A program made the position numbers and the translations under genes. The notes under the pieces are model-generated. The model searched no databases and had not been told where the DNA came from. It was given only the letters and a program-made list of their open reading frames with translations. Shown one piece after another: positions 35,513 through 44,904 of a DNA stretch of 64,000 bases (the first letter of the stretch is position 1; every line of letters starts with the position of its first letter). This DNA is from Methanotrichaceae archaeon (lineage in GTDB: Archaea > Halobacteriota > Methanosarcinia > Methanotrichales > Methanotrichaceae): the NCBI GenBank assembly GCA_013178225.1, contig JABLXE010000010.1, positions 62,001 to 126,000 on the forward strand, written 5' to 3'.

Positions 35513-37762
35513 TCATCCCTTGTACTCAGTTCCCAGCAGTTCACGGATCCTCTCGGCGGTCTTCTTTCCGACCAGCTCCACCTCTTCCAGCTCCTCTTTG
35601 CTGGCAGAGAACACCTTCTCCACCGACCCGAAGTGCCTCAACAAATTTCGTGCCACTGCCGGCCCCACGCTGGGAACGGCCGATACCAGGTACTCTTGCT
35701 GCTCCTTGAGGGTTCTCGCGGTCTTGTGGCCGTGCATTTTGGGCTCGCGCCCCTCCTTCTGCTCTCTGGCGGCCAGAACAGCCAGCACCTGTGCGGTCTC
35801 ATTTCGGTCTACTGTGGGGATGATGGGAATTCCGTAATCAACGGCAATTGACGCCAGTGCCCCCCTAATCGAAGCCTGGCTGATCTGTCTTTTGTACAGG
35901 TCTCGTCCTTCCAGTATCAGAACCGGCTTTTCATAAGTGCTGGCCAGATCCCGGACCTGCCGGAAGAGGTTTCGCTCGGGATCGATGATCGAAGATGAAA
36001 AGTCCTCTGCCGTCTTGCGCTCCACCGCCAGCCTGTCGCTGATAACATAGTCTCCCACCTCCAGATTCTTCAGCGTGATCTCCAGGCCCTGTGACTCCAG
36101 GAGCTTTCCCATCTCCCTCTCTCTTGGATCGACGATGATCCGGCCTGCCGGGCTGACCTGGTCGTCTTCAATTTCTCCCTCTGAGGAGAGGTCGTCGATC
36201 CTGGTCTGTAGTGGCGGGACGTCTCCGACCTGAGAATCCATCGCACCGCTGAGGCCGCGAATCTGCTTTTGCATGGTCTTTTCCCGTCGATCGGAGATCC
36301 AGTAATAGGCCTCATCCCTGGTTCCGCGGGCGATTAACACCACCACTCTTCCGGCCCTGGCCCTGCCGGTTCGCCCCTTTCTCTGGATGCTTCTGATCTC
36401 GGAGGGAACGGGCTCGTAAAAGAGGACCATATCTGTGGCCGGAATATCGATTCCCTCCTCTCCCACCGATGTGGCGATCAGCACGTTGTATTCTCCGGCC
36501 CGGAACTTGTTCAGGATCTGCCCCTGCTTCTTCTGGGAGAGTCCCTCGTCGTCCTGCCGGCTGGACTGGCCCACGAAGCGAACCGCCCTGATAGCGGGAT
36601 CGTCCTTCAGGTACTGCAGCACCGCCGAGGCGGTGTCGCGGTAGTTGGTGAAGACCATTATCCTGGAGTCCGGCTTGGCCGAAAGCTGGTCTTTTAGGAT
36701 TTCGCGTGCTGCAGCCAGCTTGGGATGTTCAACATCCGATTGCAGCAGGGAGTCCATAGCCTGTCTGAACTTGGGATCTTCCATAATCCGGCGGGAAGCC
36801 TTGGAACCGCTGCGGGAGAGCGCTTCACCCTGCAGCCGCTGGAAATACCTGGCCAGGGCGTCTTTTCCCTGCGTCTCAGCCAGCTCCACGGCGTGATAGA
36901 GCTTGAGCACTTCGGCCATCACCGAGACCGCCTTGAAGCAGGCGGGATTGGGCTGTCTGGCGGCCATCCCCCTGACGAAGGACTGCAGTTCCAGCAGCTC
37001 CTTTTTGGAGGCCCTGACGCTGATTTTCGAGGGAAAGACCCCGAGGTGGTTCAGATCGTCCATCCTGTCCCGGAGCACTTCCTCAATTGCAGCCCTGACC
37101 CTGGCCAGCTCATCCGGGACTTTGACCTTCACCCATTCGATATCTCGATGGTGGACGAAGGGCCGGACATCCGGATCGGCTTCTGTTTTGGTCTCGATCT
37201 TCCCAAATCCCAGATTTGAGCAGATCTCTTCGATCTTCTCGCTCTGGCTTCCGGGGCTGGCGGTGATCCCCAGAACCAAAGGTCTTTCGGCCTCGCGAGA
37301 GTACCGCCCGGCAATGTACACATAGGCGTAGTTTCCAACGCCCCGGTGGGCCTCGTCGAAGATTATCAGCGATACCTCCTTCAGGTCGATCCTGCGGGAT
37401 AAAAGATCGTTCTCGATTACCTGTGGGGTGGCCACTACGATTCGGCTGCGCCTCCAGACTTCGGCCCTCTTCTCTGGCGGGGTATCTCCGGTGACGAAGG
37501 CCACAACCTCCGGGTCGGCGAGGACCCTCTCCAGAAAGGTCGCATGCTGCTCGACCAGGGGCCTGGTTGGGGCCAGGAAGAGAACCCTGCCCCGGTCCAA
37601 CCTGGGGAGAAGCACCATGAGAGCGATAACCGTCTTTCCAAGGCCTGTGGGCACGACCACAAGGGTTGAGGCTTGCAGGGCCTTGGCGGCCAGATCGATC
37701 TGAAATAGACGCTTTTCCACAGCTTGAGCCTTTAGCAAAGGGTGCTCCAGGTATGAGGTCAT
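35513..37762 (-). CDS. hef: Hef-type helicase-nuclease (FANCM/XPF family)
   Basis: A 749-residue archaeal Hef acting on stalled replication forks. The N-terminal SF2 helicase has Walker A PTGLGKT, DEAH (IIFDEAHRG), TASPGS and motif VI QRKGRTGRAR; the Hef-specific insert lies between the two RecA domains. The C-terminal ERCC4-type nuclease has GDYVISDRLAVERKTAEDF with the ERKxxxD core, followed by tandem helix-hairpin-helix motifs (VPSVGPAVARNLL, VELVGKKTAERI). All key residues appear intact. Confidence 0.96.
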   Translation of the reverse strand: MTSYLEHPLLKAQAVEKRLFQIDLAAKALQASTLVVVPTGLGKTVIALMVLLPRLDRGRVLFLAPTRPLVEQHATFLERVLADPEVVAFVTGDTPPEKRAEVWRRSRIVVATPQVIENDLLSRRIDLKEVSLIIFDEAHRGVGNYAYVYIAGRYSREAERPLVLGITASPGSQSEKIEEICSNLGFGKIETKTEADPDVRPFVHHRDIEWVKVKVPDELARVRAAIEEVLRDRMDDLNHLGVFPSKISVRASKKELLELQSFVRGMAARQPNPACFKAVSVMAEVLKLYHAVELAETQGKDALARYFQRLQGEALSRSGSKASRRIMEDPKFRQAMDSLLQSDVEHPKLAAAREILKDQLSAKPDSRIMVFTNYRDTASAVLQYLKDDPAIRAVRFVGQSSRQDDEGLSQKKQGQILNKFRAGEYNVLIATSVGEEGIDIPATDMVLFYEPVPSEIRSIQRKGRTGRARAGRVVVLIARGTRDEAYYWISDRREKTMQKQIRGLSGAMDSQVGDVPPLQTRIDDLSSEGEIEDDQVSPAGRIIVDPREREMGKLLESQGLEITLKNLEVGDYVISDRLAVERKTAEDFSSSIIDPERNLFRQVRDLASTYEKPVLILEGRDLYKRQISQASIRGALASIAVDYGIPIIPTVDRNETAQVLAVLAAREQKEGREPKMHGHKTARTLKEQQEYLVSAVPSVGPAVARNLLRHFGSVEKVFSASKEELEEVELVGKKTAERIRELLGTEYKG

Positions 37763-37836
37763 CCTGAGATCATCTGATACCTGCTATTATTTCAGATCTA
37801 TCCCCATGAGGAGGCAGCCTCTGCGGCCTTCTTTTC

Positions 37837-38148
37837 TCATTTCCATCCCCACTGAAATCCCAGCTCATCCAGCAAGGGCAAAATTCCCAATGTGAGGCCG
37901 ATTAATATGTAAGCAACCAGCGAGAATTTTCTAAAGATCCTGACTTTTCTTTGAAATGGAACGTAATCGTGGTTCCTGCCCATCTCTTTGTCCCCGCAGC
38001 TACCGGAAGCATTAGGCATCAGCTGTTTCTCCTTGCGGTCCAGATCGAAGCCTATGGTGATGATCAGAGCTGCCAGGGGGAGAAGAATGATACACGATCC
38101 GAGGGCAAAGTCCAGCCAAAAGTTCGCATCCATGAGGTCACCCTTCAT
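37837..38148 (-). CDS. Small membrane protein with two helices
   Basis: A 103-residue protein with helices at about 10-35 (WLDFALGSCIILLPLAALII) and 75-95 (FSLVAYILIGLTLGILPLL) separated by a charged loop. Its start overlaps the end of the upstream membrane-protein gene by 4 bases, so the two are coupled. ATG at 38133 (MDANFW) is an alternative start. Unrecognised. Confidence 0.65.
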   Translation of the reverse strand: MKGDLMDANFWLDFALGSCIILLPLAALIITIGFDLDRKEKQLMPNASGSCGDKEMGRNHDYVPFQRKVRIFRKFSLVAYILIGLTLGILPLLDELGFQWGWK

Positions 38149-38963
38149 TCAATTTTTGCACACGAGCTGCATTCCTCGCCTGAGGCTCTAAACGCGGCTC
38201 TTTTCTTGCCGTCGTTGCACAATGATTTTCCATCAGATCGGCCCAGCCCAAGGGTTTCAGATGGAGGAAGAACCTCCCACCTCATTCTGTAATGACCTCT
38301 TTTTTCCGGTCTGATGAAGTCTCCCGCGATTTCCTTCCAGGTCCTGGCCTTTAGATACCTGTTTACATCCCAGGCCACGAGGACCGCACCACAGAAGTTG
38401 ACTATCGTATCCCCAAATCCGTCCAGTCCATCCCAAAAAAATTTCGATCCGAAATAGGCATCAGAGAAGAGCTCCCACCATTCCCAAAAGAAGGCAAAGG
38501 CCATAGTCAAGAGTATAATAAAAAATATAGTTTTGCCTGTCGACCACTGCAGACCGTAATAAAGTCCAATTAATATTATGAATAAGAAAACTAAATATCC
38601 AATGGCTACCGAGGATATGAAGTGGGAGATCTTGTCGTAGTTAGGAAAGTTGTAGTACCATCTATGAACCTCACCGACGGTGTGAAATAGCAGAGACAAA
38701 ACGATAATATTTTTAATCTTCCAAGGGACATACATGCCGGAGGCGCTCTCGAATAAGAAGGGCAGTGCGGTCAGCAATATGGCAAACATGGTCCAAAGGG
38801 AACGGGAATCCAAAAAAAAGATATCATAAAAGAAATAGAGAAAATATATCAGGAGCAGAGCGCAAAAGGTCCGCTGCAAGTTGGCTGTATTGCCGTCGAA
38901 GCTGCAGTGATTCATGTTAATCTCAATCTCCTTGTCCTGGCCCGTGAATTGATGAAATTTCAA
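38145..38963 (-). CDS. DUF2238/YjdF-like integral membrane protein
   Basis: About 255-272 residues with six or seven membrane helices. YDKISHFISSVAIGYL, then FFWEWWELFSD and DGLDGFGDTIVNFCGAVLV recall the DUF2238 (YjdF) family, whose conserved Asp, His and Glu could form a membrane active site; function unknown. The C-terminal 60 residues are soluble and end with a Cys pair (ECSSCAKIE). The start is probably at one of the first two ATGs. It is the first gene of a two-gene unit with 37837-38148. Confidence 0.65.
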   Translation of the reverse strand: MKFHQFTGQDKEIEINMNHCSFDGNTANLQRTFCALLLIYFLYFFYDIFFLDSRSLWTMFAILLTALPFLFESASGMYVPWKIKNIIVLSLLFHTVGEVHRWYYNFPNYDKISHFISSVAIGYLVFLFIILIGLYYGLQWSTGKTIFFIILLTMAFAFFWEWWELFSDAYFGSKFFWDGLDGFGDTIVNFCGAVLVAWDVNRYLKARTWKEIAGDFIRPEKRGHYRMRWEVLPPSETLGLGRSDGKSLCNDGKKRAAFRASGEECSSCAKIE

Positions 38964-39316
38964 ATCTGTCCAACTTAGAGACTATCTGTAAAATTGGAGG
39001 TTCTGACCGGCACTCGGATTCCCAACTAATTAAGGGACTTATCCGTATAAAATACTATGTCTTTCGCTATCTAAAATATCTATTTTAAATTAATATTTAA
39101 ATGTCAATATCTAAAGATGAATAGGGTCTGTTGCATTACGATCATAATACAATCATAATACCTGGCCGGTTAAGTGGGCAACTGCCGGCATGCCGCAGCC
39201 ATCAATGTGGTAAACAATATGGCGAACTATTCAGGTTCGGGAAAGTGCCGACAATCTTATCTTCCCTTTTGACCCAATAATTGGATTCAGATTAAAAACA
39301 TCTCTATGGAATCATT
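38964..39316. other. AT-rich divergent intergenic region
   Basis: No gene. The segment 39040-39115 is very AT-rich (AAATTAATATTTAAATG) and is the likely promoter area for the genes diverging on either side. AATCATAATAC-type words recur near 39140-39165. Confidence 0.45.
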
Positions 39317-40570
39317 ATGAAAGTTATATGCGCCTACCCTGTCAACGTGGATGCCTTGCACAACCTATCAGGCAGTGAGTTGGAGGGTCTGTGCTCTGGA
39401 TCACGACCTGAGTTCAAGGACGGCATCTGCAGCCTTGATGACTTCTGTTCCTCTCTTCTCCATTGTATGAAAGAGGGCTCTGGAGGTGAGCTGTTGATTG
39501 AGAGCCCGGAGGTTGCCAGCAGGATAGATGCCTCCTTCAGCTGGCAGTATCGCCTGGGAGGTAACGCAGGGATTATGGCCAACGTGCTGGCGGCCCTGGG
39601 AGCCTCGCCGGTTTTGAATGCACCCTGCCTGAGCAAACGGCTGGCGGGAATGCTCGACCAGCGGGTGGGAATTCCGGTAAAAGGCGTTCTGGCTCTGCCC
39701 GATTGCGCGGCCGCCGGCGAGCACATCGGCGAGGATATGATACACTTCGTGCTGCAGTTTTCCAGGGGAGAGGCAGTGGGGACCGGGTCGGAGGAGATCG
39801 TGGCTCCTAACGATAACCGGTTCATAGCCTCATTTGATCCTCAGAACTCCAAAATGGCATCGACTCAGGATTTCGACAGTTATTGCCAAAGAGAGATTAA
39901 AAGCTTCGATGGAGCGCTGGTCTCGGGTTTTCATCTGGCAAAATTTTCTCGGCACAAAGAGATTTTCCAGGGCCGAATCGAGCAGATTGAATCCTGGAAA
40001 GCTGAGCATCCCGGCCTGTACGTTCATGCAGAGATGGGAAGCTTTCAACGGCCGGAGATGATGAAATATCTGCTTTCGGTCCTTCCTGTGGACAGCATAG
40101 GGATGAATGAAGACGAACTGGCCATGCTGAAGAGGCCGGATCACCCGGGCGGATGGAAGGGCATTCACGATGCGGTGATGAATATCATGGGAGGGTGTGC
40201 CGTTTCACGCCTGGCGGTTCACACCAGAGATTTCATCATCAGCGCCAGCGAGGGCCTTTTTTCTCCTGAAGAGGAGATAAGGGCTCTCTTCAGAGGAACG
40301 CAGGCTGCCGGAGCCCTGGCCGCCACTGGAAAGGTCGGCAGCCAGATCACTCTGGATGTCAATCCGGGTGGCCTGGAGGCCTGGAGGGAGTTTTGTGAAG
40401 CAGGAGCCTCTTCCCTGGATAAAGGAGCCTACAAGCTAAGCAATGGGACTCTGATCTGCCTGGTACCGGCGCTCAGGGCAGCAAAGCCGAAGATCACGGT
40501 GGGTCTGGGGGATACCACCACTGCCGCCATCTTTTATGAGGAGGCGAGAGCCTTAAAGGGGATCAAATGA
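39317..40570 (+). CDS. ADP-dependent sugar kinase (ADP-PFK/glucokinase family)
   Basis: A 417-residue member of the ribokinase-like ADP-dependent kinase family used in the modified Embden-Meyerhof pathway of euryarchaea. It begins VICAYPVNVDAL, has RLGGNAGIMANVLAALGASP for substrate binding, a GMNEDELAML segment and the catalytic GLGDTTTAAIF with its Asp. In methanogens this enzyme usually phosphorylates fructose 6-phosphate (pfkC), often with glucose side activity; the sequence alone does not decide. It stands alone. Confidence 0.88.
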   Translation: MKVICAYPVNVDALHNLSGSELEGLCSGSRPEFKDGICSLDDFCSSLLHCMKEGSGGELLIESPEVASRIDASFSWQYRLGGNAGIMANVLAALGASPVLNAPCLSKRLAGMLDQRVGIPVKGVLALPDCAAAGEHIGEDMIHFVLQFSRGEAVGTGSEEIVAPNDNRFIASFDPQNSKMASTQDFDSYCQREIKSFDGALVSGFHLAKFSRHKEIFQGRIEQIESWKAEHPGLYVHAEMGSFQRPEMMKYLLSVLPVDSIGMNEDELAMLKRPDHPGGWKGIHDAVMNIMGGCAVSRLAVHTRDFIISASEGLFSPEEEIRALFRGTQAAGALAATGKVGSQITLDVNPGGLEAWREFCEAGASSLDKGAYKLSNGTLICLVPALRAAKPKITVGLGDTTTAAIFYEEARALKGIK

Positions 40571-40651
40571 AGTTATTTAAGGCCTCTTGGGCCTTGTGAT
40601 CTGGCGCAATCCCGGCAGTCCGGTGCTCAGGCAGGGGTTAATACGGCCTGG

Positions 40652-41278
40652 CTATTGGGGCGATAGGTCCAGTTCGTAAGTCCAGGCACGTCGAAGCTGA
40701 ACCAGGAGTCCGACGGCGGCCAGGGCAGTCCAGGCCAGGAGCCAGGTAGCCGGTGCCTGAACCAGATGAGCTGGCCATTCCTGCTCCAGCCCTTGCAGTG
40801 AGACCTCGCCAATCAGAAGCAGTATGCCCATGATCATGGCGATGGATCCCAGTATGGCTGTAGCTACTATTATGACGTATTTGGGCAGGTGGTGGCGCAC
40901 AGCCAGTACGGCCAGGGCAACAGCGCTGGCAATACCGATGGCCGCAGGAATCCATCCAGGGGAAAATCCTAGATAGGTCATGGTCGTCCATCCGGCCGAG
41001 TATCCAATGGATGCGCCCAGAAGGATTACCGCCACCGGAAACAGCAGATAGACAAGTACCGCAAATATCAGGCCGAGGATAACACCGGCGGCCACAATTG
41101 TCGCAATCGACAGCAGGCTCTGGCCATAGACCCCTGAGACGGAGTAGGCTCCTGCGGAAAAGCCGGTCAGAAATCCCCATACAGGCAGCAGTATCATGAA
41201 CCATTTATAGCCTCCAAAGCAGAAGGCTGCCCCGATTATCAGCGCCAGAAAGGCTACGGCTATGGTGGCAAATGCCAT
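40652..41278 (-). CDS. DUF4203-like multi-helix membrane protein
   Basis: A 208-residue protein with seven predicted helices. It resembles the DUF4203/TMEM198 type (ALIIGAAFCFGGYKWF, LLPVWGFLTGFSAGA, GVILGLIFAVLVYLL, VILLGASIGYSAGW), with repeated small-residue helix pairs. Substrate unknown. Same strand as the Vps62-like gene upstream, 59 bases away. Confidence 0.75.
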   Translation of the reverse strand: MAFATIAVAFLALIIGAAFCFGGYKWFMILLPVWGFLTGFSAGAYSVSGVYGQSLLSIATIVAAGVILGLIFAVLVYLLFPVAVILLGASIGYSAGWTTMTYLGFSPGWIPAAIGIASAVALAVLAVRHHLPKYVIIVATAILGSIAMIMGILLLIGEVSLQGLEQEWPAHLVQAPATWLLAWTALAAVGLLVQLRRAWTYELDLSPQ

Positions 41279-41337
41279 TTTAAATTCTCCCGGTTGACTG
41301 ATCGCTCAATCGATAGCATCATAATCGATAGCATCGT

Positions 41338-43143
41338 TTATCTTCCAGCCAGTTCTCTTAAATTTCTAACGAGAGACAGCATCACTATAACTATCAAACC
41401 CAGCAAGATCATCTGCCACAGGAAATCTTTAATCAGGATCAGCCCGGTGACGATGGCCAAAGTCACAGTGATGCTGAGCAGGAATTTGGTGAGACGTTTC
41501 CAAATAGCTGATTCTATTGCCAGAAAGATCGCTACCACCGTGAATATCCAGAATATCAGGGTGGATGGACGGAATAGGAAGAGAATGGCAAAGGCGAAGA
41601 GCAGCAGCGCTCCGCTGATTGCAGCCCAGTAGGCGCTGAATTTTCCCAGAGGGCTCAGCGGCGGCTCAGGATAGCGCAGGGTTTGAATGTGAGAATGAGG
41701 GTTTCCCAGATCTCCGCTTTTCAGGGACTTCTGGTAGGATCTGGTCGCTGCCAGCAGCTCAGCTAATTCGGTGTGCTTGGCGGTCATCGACCTGAGATCT
41801 TTTTCGGATTCCTCCAGCAGTTTCTGGTAGGATTTATGAAGCTTATCGAGGTAATACGTCCTCCTCAGAGACTGAACCTCCATCTCCAGATGCCTCAGAT
41901 CGTTTCTCTTCTTGGAGATCCCTATGTCCAGCTCCGCTATCTCCTTTTCCAGTGATTCTATGTCGTCATTCAGCTGCTGGATCGATTGGGTCGGGGGAGG
42001 GACCTTGTCCAGGCCGGCCCAGCCCAGAGGATCGTACCAGGATATCCTTATGGTTCCGTCGCGATTGAACTTTGGGCCGGCGGGCCCGCGTTCGCCTCCG
42101 AAGCGATCCCTGGTGTCAAGCCCCCACAGCCCGCGGTAATTCTCTGCCCATCCCATATCCTCGGAGAGTACTATGGGCTTCCAGCTCTCTCTCTGCCCCG
42201 GACCTATGGAAAGGCCGTCTCCGCGGGCGTAGTCGATATAGGGCATGACAAAACGAGCTTCGGCCACTTCGGATGAATAGAGCCCCTGACCCAAAGTTTC
42301 GGTCCAGAACAACTTCAGTGCGCCGACTGCAGTGTTGATTATCTTTAAAAATTTAGGCTCTATGCTGATTAAGTAGTCTCCGGGCAGGAAATAGCTGGAG
42401 TGAGACCCTCCGCCGGCAAAGATCACCGGGTGGGTGCCGTCGACCTTATGCAGATCGGGATCATCCCAGCGGCGGCGCAGGTCGTCTCCGGAAAAGTCGT
42501 GAGAAGCATAGGCTACCCATGCAGGTTGAGGTTTTTCCTCGTCGGTCAGATAGACGAAGATCTGTTCCCAGTCCGATTCGTGGTCGTTTATGCCGTCGAA
42601 GGTGGAGCGATAGTCGTTCATGACATAGAAAAATATGTAATGCAGAATCAGATAGCCGCCTTCCCGCAACACCCGCGAATAGTAGACGTAGCCCGGATCT
42701 TCAGCCTCGATCTCCTTATACCTTACCTCTGCGGCTGCGGTGGTGCCTCCTGGAACGACCCCCCGGACCATCAGCGATGCGTCAACAAAAGAGTCCAGAA
42801 TGCGCGAGAACAGGCCCACCCGGGCCATTCTTCCCAGGGTTTGGAAGGAAGGCCGGTCTGAACGAAGCCTCCAGCTCTGGTATTGCAGAACATCCATGGG
42901 GCGGTCCACAAAGCGCAAAAAAAGCACGTGCTTAGGCGGAACTTCCCGGAACTCGGCTAGCCTTTCTGCAGAGAGTTCGCCTTCTTCTGCCAGCTGCTTC
43001 TCCTGCCCTCGCGGATCCCTGATCCACAGGCTGCAGCGCCGCAAATACCCGTCCACAGCGGAAGGATAGAAGAGCTCCCCTCTGGTGAAGTGAACCACCG
43101 GCTCGAACTTTTGCAGCAGCTCTAGATCGCTCGTGGTGCCCAC
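41338..43143 (-). CDS. Vps62-like domain membrane protein
   Basis: A 601-residue protein. About residues 150-270 resemble the Vps62 domain of fungal and plant proteins: ILHYIFFYVMNDYRS, then NDHESDWEQIFVYL, WVAYASHDF and HPVIFAGGGSHSSYF. A coiled coil spans about 385-465 (QQLNDDIESLEKEIAELDIG and following) and is followed by four C-terminal membrane helices in two pairs. The function of this architecture is unknown. Its start overlaps the end of the upstream membrane gene by 22 bases. Confidence 0.75.
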   Translation of the reverse strand: MGTTSDLELLQKFEPVVHFTRGELFYPSAVDGYLRRCSLWIRDPRGQEKQLAEEGELSAERLAEFREVPPKHVLFLRFVDRPMDVLQYQSWRLRSDRPSFQTLGRMARVGLFSRILDSFVDASLMVRGVVPGGTTAAAEVRYKEIEAEDPGYVYYSRVLREGGYLILHYIFFYVMNDYRSTFDGINDHESDWEQIFVYLTDEEKPQPAWVAYASHDFSGDDLRRRWDDPDLHKVDGTHPVIFAGGGSHSSYFLPGDYLISIEPKFLKIINTAVGALKLFWTETLGQGLYSSEVAEARFVMPYIDYARGDGLSIGPGQRESWKPIVLSEDMGWAENYRGLWGLDTRDRFGGERGPAGPKFNRDGTIRISWYDPLGWAGLDKVPPPTQSIQQLNDDIESLEKEIAELDIGISKKRNDLRHLEMEVQSLRRTYYLDKLHKSYQKLLEESEKDLRSMTAKHTELAELLAATRSYQKSLKSGDLGNPHSHIQTLRYPEPPLSPLGKFSAYWAAISGALLLFAFAILFLFRPSTLIFWIFTVVAIFLAIESAIWKRLTKFLLSITVTLAIVTGLILIKDFLWQMILLGLIVIVMLSLVRNLRELAGR

Positions 43144-43580
43144 CTGCTTTCTTTCTCATATTCGAATATGCTCTGGACCTCGCGCTGGTTCAGATAGAAG
43201 ACCAGCACTATATCCATGAGCATGGTGAAGTAAGACGGGTTGCCCTGCAGGTAAGACCACAAATCTCCGATCATGCTGAGCCCGACCTGGACCATCAGCA
43301 GCACCCAGGCCCATCGTTGCAGCCTCCAGAGACCGAAAGCAATTGCCATCTCCAGAACTATGAACGCAGGCAGCAAACCATAAATCAACAAGGTGTTCAG
43401 GATTCGGTTATCCTCCAAATCAAGCCTATCAATAGCGGAGTCTCCCAGTTTGATTTCTATCCCCAGTGTAACGCCGAAGACCAGGATCAGGGCCAGTATG
43501 TATAGAATTAGAACCAGGATGATTACCGAAACTCCGAAAGGGCGCTTGCGAGTGGACTTACGGATGGATTCGCTGCTCAT
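43122..43580 (-). CDS. Membrane protein, four predicted helices
   Basis: A 152-residue protein with basic N terminus (RKSTRKRPFG) and helices such as VSVIILVLILYILALILVFG and LLIYGLLPAFIVLEMAIAFG, then LQRWAWVLLMVQVGLSMIGD. It is co-transcribed with the Vps62-like gene through a 22-base overlap. No family assigned. Confidence 0.7.
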   Translation of the reverse strand: MSSESIRKSTRKRPFGVSVIILVLILYILALILVFGVTLGIEIKLGDSAIDRLDLEDNRILNTLLIYGLLPAFIVLEMAIAFGLWRLQRWAWVLLMVQVGLSMIGDLWSYLQGNPSYFTMLMDIVLVFYLNQREVQSIFEYEKESRWAPRAI

Positions 43581-43908
43581 GATTCCTCAGGGAAACCGTT
43601 TAAACGTCTCATTCCTGCAATTTATAGTCACTACTCAATTGTATTTCAAACATAAATAAGTTTCATCTGTGGGGTCTGCGGATCGGTTGATATGCTAGCG
43701 AGAGGAGACGAATGAATTGGTTATGAGACAAAAGAGCCCGAAAGCCGGAATTCTTTGTCCCCTAATTTGCATCCTGCTGGGATTTCGCTGTCTCCCGCAG
43801 CCCTATCAAAATTTCCAGCCCTCTCTGGGAAAGTGCTGATTGAGCTGAAGCTGATGGACGGGCTTACACACCCCTTCTCCTTTGCGATATTTCCATTTCT
43901 GTGCTATG
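43581..43908. other. Intergenic region
   Basis: About 330 bases with no supported gene. The AT-rich part 43600-43660 is the probable promoter of the minus-strand unit starting at 43580. Confidence 0.4.
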
Positions 43909-44433
43909 CTATGCTTCAATAGTTTCTCCTGTAACGTTTCCAGTCCTGCCGCGATTCAATTTCCAGATAGAGTAGTTGAGATATCCGGCTATGCTCACCC
44001 AGATCAGGTAAGGTACCAGAAGAAGAGCGGCAGCTCCTGATAGTCTCTTAAATTTCATGATGGTAGACAATATGGAAATCCATAGGGCACCGATTACGGC
44101 AAGACCTGCAATTGGAGACCGGAGGTAAAAGAAGGCCCAGGACCACAGGACATTGATTGAGAGCTGAGCCATAAAGGTTCCTACGGCTACTTTTACCCCC
44201 GGCTGGCTCCATCCCTTTCGGCTGATGAGGTAGAGGGATATCCCCATAAGAGTATACAGAATAATCCAGATTGTGGCGATGAAACGGCCTCCGGGAGCAA
44301 AGGCCGGCTTTTCTAAGTATCTGTACCAGGTTGTTACGGACTTCCTGGTAAATATTGCTCCAATAGCGCCTGCGGACTGACATAACAGGATGCTGAAAGC
44401 AAATTTTAAGATCTCAAATAGAAACGACGTCAT
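43909..44433 (-). CDS. tspO: TspO/MBR family tryptophan-rich sensory protein
   Basis: A 174-residue protein with five membrane helices and the family pattern: GAIFTRKSVTTWYRYLEKPAFAP near the N terminus, WIILYTLMGISLYL in helix 2, LSINVLWSWAFFYLRSP in helix 3 and a C-terminal WVSIAGYLNYSIWKLN. TspO proteins bind tetrapyrroles and steroids and act in porphyrin or oxidative-stress responses. Single-gene unit. Confidence 0.93.
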   Translation of the reverse strand: MTSFLFEILKFAFSILLCQSAGAIGAIFTRKSVTTWYRYLEKPAFAPGGRFIATIWIILYTLMGISLYLISRKGWSQPGVKVAVGTFMAQLSINVLWSWAFFYLRSPIAGLAVIGALWISILSTIMKFKRLSGAAALLLVPYLIWVSIAGYLNYSIWKLNRGRTGNVTGETIEA

Positions 44434-44904
44434 GGATATGGCCCTCGCTTTATATTATATGTCATAGAGGTAATCTATTGTAAATAATTTCTTCGGTAGG
44501 TAGAATGCAAGGTGCAGGTCTAAACGGGATGATAGTTGGCTGGATGTATCATTTATTCAGGCATTCAATAGATCAGCGATCTTCCCGATTTTCGGCTTGG
44601 GGCCCGGCCGGGATATCGAGACTCTTGGGCCTCAGCGGGGACACAGGCCTTCGATTGCTCCCCTTCCCGATCTAGGAGGCCTCCAACGATGCAGGAGGCC
44701 TCCAATAATCTTTGACTCAATTGCCAACCTCGGGCCACTTCATAACAATTGAGCCCCAAGTTTCAGTTCCGGCCTCAAATCCGGACAGTCATAGCTGCTG
44801 CTTATTAAGCTCAGGAAATTATATATACATCCTATAAACTATTTACTGATAATAATACGGACCGCTTGTACTTCTTTGATTCGATTATTTGAGATAGGTT
44901 GATC
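44434..44904. other. Intergenic region with two identical palindromes and a promoter
   Basis: No supported gene in about 470 bases. AGGAGGCCTCCAA occurs twice, at 44674-44686 and 44693-44705, each containing the perfect palindrome GGAGGCCTCC, with centres 19 bases apart. A TATA-like ATTATATATACATCC at about 44819-44833 is the likely promoter of the kinase gene at 44905. Confidence 0.6.

Noticed and set aside
39317-40570. Assigning the kinase specifically as ADP-glucokinase
   Set aside because: Substrate specificity between fructose 6-phosphate and glucose cannot be read reliably from the visible motifs.
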